Shown here one piece after another: positions 63,429-64,000 of a DNA stretch of 64,000 nucleotides. The number at the start of each line of letters is the position of its first letter. Within the stretch, counting starts at the first letter, position 1. The stretch comes from Caulobacteraceae bacterium (lineage in GTDB: Bacteria > Pseudomonadota > Alphaproteobacteria > Caulobacterales > Caulobacteraceae). Position numbers and translations under genes: made by a program. The notes under the pieces are model-generated. The model did not search any database and was not told the DNA's origin. It saw only the letters and a program-made list of their open reading frames with translations. The stretch spans positions 95,111-159,110 of the forward strand of contig JAIESL010000022.1 of the NCBI GenBank assembly GCA_019746095.1. The letters are read 5' to 3'.

Positions 63429-63569
63429 CTTCCCCCGCTTGCGGGGGAAGTGTCGCGACGTCTCGCGAAGCGAGGCCAGCGACGATGGGGGATTTTCAGA
63501 AGACGTCCCTCTCCGACCCTGGGTCGGCTGCGCCGACCGACGGGCCACCTCTCCCGCATGCGGGAGAGG
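63429..63569. repeat. Double-hairpin element 3
   Basis: Left hairpin CTTCCCCCGC-TT-GCGGGGGAAG (63429-63450), then GTG, nested CTCGC-GAA-GCGAG and GATGGGGG; right hairpin CCTCTCCCGC-AT-GCGGGAGAGG (63548-63569). Same order of parts as element 1. It fills the place where the higB body is expected. Confidence 0.7.
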
Positions 63570-63590
63570 ACCGGCCGCCACCAAGCCATG

Positions 63591-63622
63591 AAAAAAGGGC
63601 GGGCCCGTTGCCGGACCCGCCC
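63591..63622 (-). terminator. Intrinsic terminator of groL
   Basis: On minus: GGGCGGGTCCG, loop GCAA, CGGGCCCGCCC (11-bp stem with one G-T pair), followed by TTTTTT. It lies 43 bp after the groL stop, a strong rho-independent terminator. Confidence 0.93.
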
Positions 63623-63664
63623 TCTTCTGTCTCGGCTCAAGGCCGGGATGACAAACGGACTTCC

Positions 63665-64000
63665 TTAAAAGTCCATATCGCCCATGCCGCCCATGCCGCC
63701 GCCCATGCCGCCACCGGCACCGCCGGCCGAGGCCTTCTTCGGTGCGTCGGCCACGGCCGCTTCGGTGGTGATCAGGATGCCGGCCACGGAGGCGGCGTCC
63801 TGCAGGGCGGTGCGGACGACCTTGGCGGGGTCGATGACGCCCATCTGGACCAGGTCACCGTATTCTTCGGTCTGGGCGTTGAAGCCGAAGGTGACCGAGG
63901 GGTTTTCCAGCACCTTGCCGACCACGATCGAGCCTTCGACCCCGGCGTTTTCCGAGATCTGACGGATCGGGGCCTGGATGGCGCGGCGGATGATGGCGAT
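63665..64000 (-). CDS. groL: Chaperonin GroEL (C-terminal part)
   Basis: The last 111 residues of the 60-kDa chaperonin, cut by the window edge. Sequence [50 protein letters not shown] matches the C-terminal equatorial domain, and the tail ends in the flexible Gly-Gly-Met repeats ([16 protein letters not shown]) that line the cavity. Only the downstream end is visible, so the CIRCE operator is not in the window. HrcA, its probable repressor, is at the other end. Confidence 0.97.
   Translation of the reverse strand: MAIIRRAIQAPIRQISENAGVEGSIVVGKVLENPSVTFGFNAQTEEYGDLVQMGVIDPAKVVRTALQDAASVAGILITTEAAVADAPKKASAGGAGGGMGGGMGGMGDMDF

Larger units (their letters stand above)
63362..63664. other. Gene-free interval between the higB stub and groL
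   Basis: These 303 bases hold no intact gene. In order: most of the higB stub, a GTAGCG-CGTCA-CGCTAC repeat (63402-63418), double-hairpin element 3 (63429-63569) and the groL terminator (63591-63622). Confidence 0.7.

Overview
The window is chromosomal DNA of a GC-rich alphaproteobacterium, almost certainly a member of the Caulobacterales and most like Brevundimonas (genus by inference). The clues are a DivL-type pseudo-histidine kinase with tyrosine at the phosphoacceptor position, an SOS-type mmcB gene with a GTTC-N7-GTTC operator, a fabA-fabB-fabI cluster, TTAA-N7-TTAA (CtrA-like) sites, UrcA, and frequent GTG/TTG starts. No tRNA, rRNA, prophage, insertion sequence or CRISPR array was seen. 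Both ends cut a chaperone-system gene: hrcA on the left, groL on the right.

Layout. 0-9.9 kb: hrcA (partial), rph, lipoproteins, an acyltransferase, a CHAP hydrolase, a CorA transporter, mmcB, a lipocalin, hslU/hslV flanking a decayed GxxExxY gene, a BLUF photoreceptor and a MoeB/ThiF enzyme. 9.9-19.3 kb: a Tat-exported S9 peptidase, a 2-hydroxyacid dehydrogenase, an SH3 protein, fabA-fabB-fabI, rimM, rpsP and ffh. 19.6-27 kb: urcA, an M3 peptidase, murI, ahpC/ahpD, a SIMPL protein and a HIT protein. 27.2-32.1 kb: sdhCDAB run on into a ferredoxin, a glycerate-kinase-like ATPase and a PilZ protein. 32.1-34.7 kb: a persulfide/sulfide module (tauE, rhodanese, BigR-type repressor, ETHE1-type dioxygenase) around one palindromic operator. 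34.7-42.5 kb: HAD hydrolase, divL, zincin, rlmN, DUF350 plus serine protease, Sel1 protein. 42.5-50 kb: M16 peptidase, oxyR, katG, VOC and EcsC proteins. 50-64 kb: mdh, zapE, asd, a RarD/EamA permease, a beta-lactamase-like hydrolase, M28 and M16 peptidases, a flavoprotein, a GreA-like factor, an orphan HigA antitoxin and the end of groL.

How parts work together. Peroxide defence is spread over ahpC-ahpD and katG-oxyR, with ATAG-N7-CTAT half sites before ahpC and oxyR and a nested palindrome before katG. The BigR module handles reactive sulfur. The fab cluster makes and reduces unsaturated acyl chains. sdh and mdh serve the TCA cycle.

The least explained material is intergenic. (1) A small hairpin motif (outer stem closed by T-A, then CAA) has three near-identical and two diverged copies, most of them 12-24 nt before start codons, with outer stems that change in a compensated way. 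(2) Four long inverted repeats have arms made of 7-nt units. (3) Three elements end in hairpins on both sides. (4) One ~170-bp inverted repeat has long perfect arm blocks. These are the best candidates for undescribed biology here.
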